In this document: piece after piece, positions 30,074 to 31,570 of the stretch
How positions within the stretch are numbered: position 1 is the first letter of the stretch
Layout: the number at the start of each line of letters is the position of its first letter
Source of the DNA: an uncultured Alistipes sp.
Lineage (GTDB): Bacteria > Bacteroidota > Bacteroidia > Bacteroidales > Rikenellaceae
Direction: 5' to 3'
Assembly (NCBI GenBank): GCA_949840605.1
Contig: CATKXN010000019.1
Coordinates: forward strand, 1 to 31,570
Length of the DNA stretch: 31,570 nucleotides
Program-made: the position numbers and the translations under genes
The notes under the pieces: generated by a model
The model's input: the letters and a program-made list of their open reading frames with translations, nothing else
The model's database searches: none
Told to the model about the DNA's origin: nothing

Positions 30074-30100
30074 TTTTGGCGCTACCTTTTGCCGCCAAAA
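30074..30100. repeat. TTTTGGCG...CGCCAAAA inverted repeat
   Basis: TTTTGGCG (30074-30081) and CGCCAAAA (30093-30100) are separated by 11 bp in a block ending GCCGCCAAAAGTAC. I recall similar blocks between genes in many Bacteroidetes genomes; this is from memory, and its role is unknown. Confidence 0.6.
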
Positions 30101-30302
30101 GTACAACAAATCCTCAAAATCGGCAAATAAGCGCAGTGGTATTGATAATCAGGCTGTTTTTCGTTTCGTCCTGTAGAAGCTTTCGAATGGCCAGCCGGCG
30201 GCATCGTCGAACGAGGGTTCGGTTTCCAAAACATTACCTTGTTCGGGAATGCTTCTCATTTCCTAAAATGGTGATTTACCGCCTATTGCATTTCCATTCA
30301 TC

Positions 30303-30352
30303 TTGTGGGAAGGCTCTGCTAAAATTAGTTTTGTACCCCTAAAAAAGCAGAG
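30303..30352 (+). promoter_or_regulatory. Promoter of the recombinase pseudogene, flanked by a 7-bp inverted repeat
   Basis: TTG (30303-30305), 20 nt, then TAGTTTTG (30326-30333) is a full Bacteroidetes promoter. CTCTGCT (30314-30320) and AGCAGAG (30346-30352) bracket the -7 box and end 3 bp before the ATG at 30356. This could be an operator or a recombinase binding/attachment site. Confidence 0.6.
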
Positions 30353-30355
30353 TTT

Positions 30356-31422
30356 ATGCGCAGCACGTTTAAGGTTCTGTTCTACCTGAAAAGGAACAAG
30401 GCAAAAACACAGTCAGCGGTTCCTGTCATGGGCCGCATCACGGTCAACGGTACGATTTCGCAGTTCAGTGCGAAACTCACCGTTCCGGAGCGTTTGTGGG
30501 AAGTCCGGGGGGGGGCCGTGCCAAGGGGCGGAGTCTCGAAGTCGACCGCATCAATCGCCATCTGGACGAGATCCGCCCGCAGCTCGACTGCCATTAACGG
30601 GATATCCGCGACCGGGAAAGCTATGTGACGGCCGAGAAGGTCAAGAACGCCTGGCTGGGTTTCGGGAAACGTTACCGCACCCTGCTGGAGACTTTCCGCA
30701 GTTTCACGGAGGATCTGCACGGGCGTATCGGCGTCGACCGCTCGAAAAACACGTGGTACCGTTATCTTGCCACGATGAAACACCTGCAGGCGTTCCTTAC
30801 GGCGAAATACCATGTGAGCGACATCGCCCTTGCCGAACTGGAACAGTCCTTCATCGAACAGTTTCATGTCTATCTGAAAACGGAACGCAATCTCAAACTT
30901 ACAAGCATCTGCCGTTATCTGGACTGCCTGATTAATGTGGTCTAGGTCTCCTTCAACGACGGGATCATGCCCCGCAACCCGTTCGCCTCGTACCGTTACA
31001 ACGAACCCGCGCCGGAACGTGCCTTCCTGAAAGAGGAAGAAATCCTCACCCTTCAGCACGCTGCGCTCCGCACGAAGAAACAGCGCATCATCCGTGACCT
31101 GTTCTTCTTCTCCTGCTTTACGGGCATCTGCTACACGGATCTGAAATCCCTTGCTTGGAAACAGTTCGAACAGGATGCGCACGGCGACTGGTGGGTCACA
31201 GGTAACCGTTGCAAGACGGACACGCAGTATGTCGTCAAACTGCTGCCTGCGGCCCTGTCCATTCTGGAACGTTATCGGGACGGTGCGGAATGCGTCTTCG
31301 CGTTCATGCCGCATCTGAATACGGTGGACCGCTCCCTGAAGCGTATCGCCGCCTTATGCGGCATCGACAAGAAACTGACCTTCCATGTCGGACGCCATAC
31401 CTACGCCACGACGATCTGCCTG
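30356..31422 (+). pseudogene. Tyrosine recombinase/integrase of Bacteroidetes mobile elements, degenerate
   Basis: The reconstructed protein has an N-terminal arm-binding domain (MRSTFKVLFYLKRNKAK...NGTISQFSAKLTVPERLWE), a SAM-like core-binding domain (TWYRYLATMKHLQAFL near the middle) and part of the catalytic domain (FFFSCFTGICYTDLKSL, then FHVGRHTYATTICL). It has at least four lesions: a G9 run at 30507-30515 where the frame needs seven (+2 frameshift), TAA at 30595-30597, TAG at 30943-30945 before VSFNDGIMPRNPF, and loss of everything after box II, including the LGH block and the catalytic tyrosine. At about 31422 the sequence changes to an unrelated gene on the other strand. Its intact promoter suggests rather recent decay. 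It once served a transposon, integrative element or genomic island. Confidence 0.88.
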
Positions 31423-31570
31423 ATGATCGCCGCGAGTTTCATGGCGATAATGTCTTCCATGTCATAGAGCCGCAATCCCGATTCCATATGGGGAGGTCTC
31501 AGAGATTTATACCGATGCGCGATACAGTCAATCTTCACCCCGCCGATCGTACCTTTCAGAGTATGTTTCG
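31423..31570 (-). pseudogene. Remnant of an AbiEii/AbiGii-type nucleotidyltransferase toxin gene
   Basis: On the minus strand from the window edge, the frame reads KHTLKGTIGGVKIDCIAHRY, then KSLRPPHMESGLRLYDMED, then IIAMKLAAI, about 46 residues. The VKIDCI...RLYDMEDIIAMKLAAI block matches my recollection of nucleotidyltransferases of the AbiEii/AbiGii toxin family, where it is normally followed by a short loop and KDFIDI. Here the match stops at AAI, exactly where the recombinase match stops on the other strand, so both genes were cut at one junction. The upstream half lies outside the window and may be complete there. AbiEii toxins usually pair with an AbiEi antitoxin, which cannot be seen. 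Confidence 0.55.

Larger units (their letters stand above)
29690..30355. other. Non-coding, hairpin-rich region between the second kdgK and the recombinase pseudogene
   Basis: These 666 bp have no convincing gene; the open frames have no family features and cross the repeats. They contain five post-stop hairpin repeats, one long cruciform, another inverted repeat and the recombinase promoter, each listed separately. Confidence 0.7.

Noticed and set aside
29628..30098. A 156-residue minus-strand frame after kdgK2
   Set aside because: It starts in the repeat region, crosses all five hairpin repeats and ends inside kdgK2; no conserved features.
1..31570. CRISPR arrays, tRNA or rRNA genes, complete insertion sequences
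   Set aside because: No regularly spaced direct repeats with unique spacers, no tRNA T-loop/acceptor pattern in the intergenic regions and no intact transposase were seen by eye. A tRNAscan and a CRISPR finder run would settle it.

Overview
The window looks like a chromosomal segment of a high-GC gut Bacteroidales, most likely Alistipes or a close relative. The basis is a SusC/SusD pair, lipoproteins with Asp/Glu-rich residues after the lipidated cysteine, Bacteroidetes-type promoters (TTG about 20 nt before TAnnTTTG), BACON and Ig-like surface proteins, and GC-rich coding sequence throughout except one AT-rich island. The genus is inferred, not proven.

Layout. (1) 1-10248, + strand: the end of a polysaccharide utilisation locus (partial SusC, SusD, two tandem Ig-like/discoidin surface lipoproteins, and a GH115 alpha-glucuronidase behind a terminator). 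(2) 10307-11485, - strand: a GH130 mannoside hydrolase/phosphorylase gene broken by one in-frame TGA inside its conserved GG-x-EDPR motif. (3) 11740-13083, - strand: an rluB-type pseudouridine synthase with an Arg-rich N-terminal extension and no ordinary start codon downstream of its promoter. (4) 13243-16440: an AT-rich island with three tightly packed small genes and a BACON/leucine-rich-repeat lipoprotein whose leader could form mutually exclusive hairpins. (5) 16502-17827, + strand: a MATE transporter. (6) 26974-17958, - strand: a seven-gene hexuronate operon, uxaC-kdgK-eda-exuT-uxaB-uxaA-pectinesterase, ending in a terminator that contains the last stop codon. (7) 27178-29689, + strand: a divergent DUF4861 lipoprotein and a second KDG kinase. 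(8) 29690-31570: non-coding sequence rich in hairpin repeats, then a degenerate tyrosine recombinase fused to the remnant of an AbiEii-like gene.

How it works together. Region 6 encodes a complete galacturonate route: pectin demethylation, hexuronate uptake, galacturonate to tagaturonate (UxaC), altronate (UxaB), KDG (UxaA), KDPG (KdgK), then pyruvate and glyceraldehyde-3-phosphate (Eda). The control region between uxaC and the DUF4861 gene holds a TTGGT-TG-ACCAA palindrome that resembles the ExuR/UxuR type of GntR operator and overlaps the -33 element. GH115 in region 1 would release glucuronate, which UxaC can also isomerise, but the fructuronate branch (UxuB/UxuA) is not in this window.

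The most unusual signals are the nonsense codon at the GH130 motif, a family of hairpin repeats placed just after stop codons (five copies after kdgK2, one at the uxaB stop) with compensating stem changes, the possible attenuator before the LRR lipoprotein, and the ExuR-like operator.
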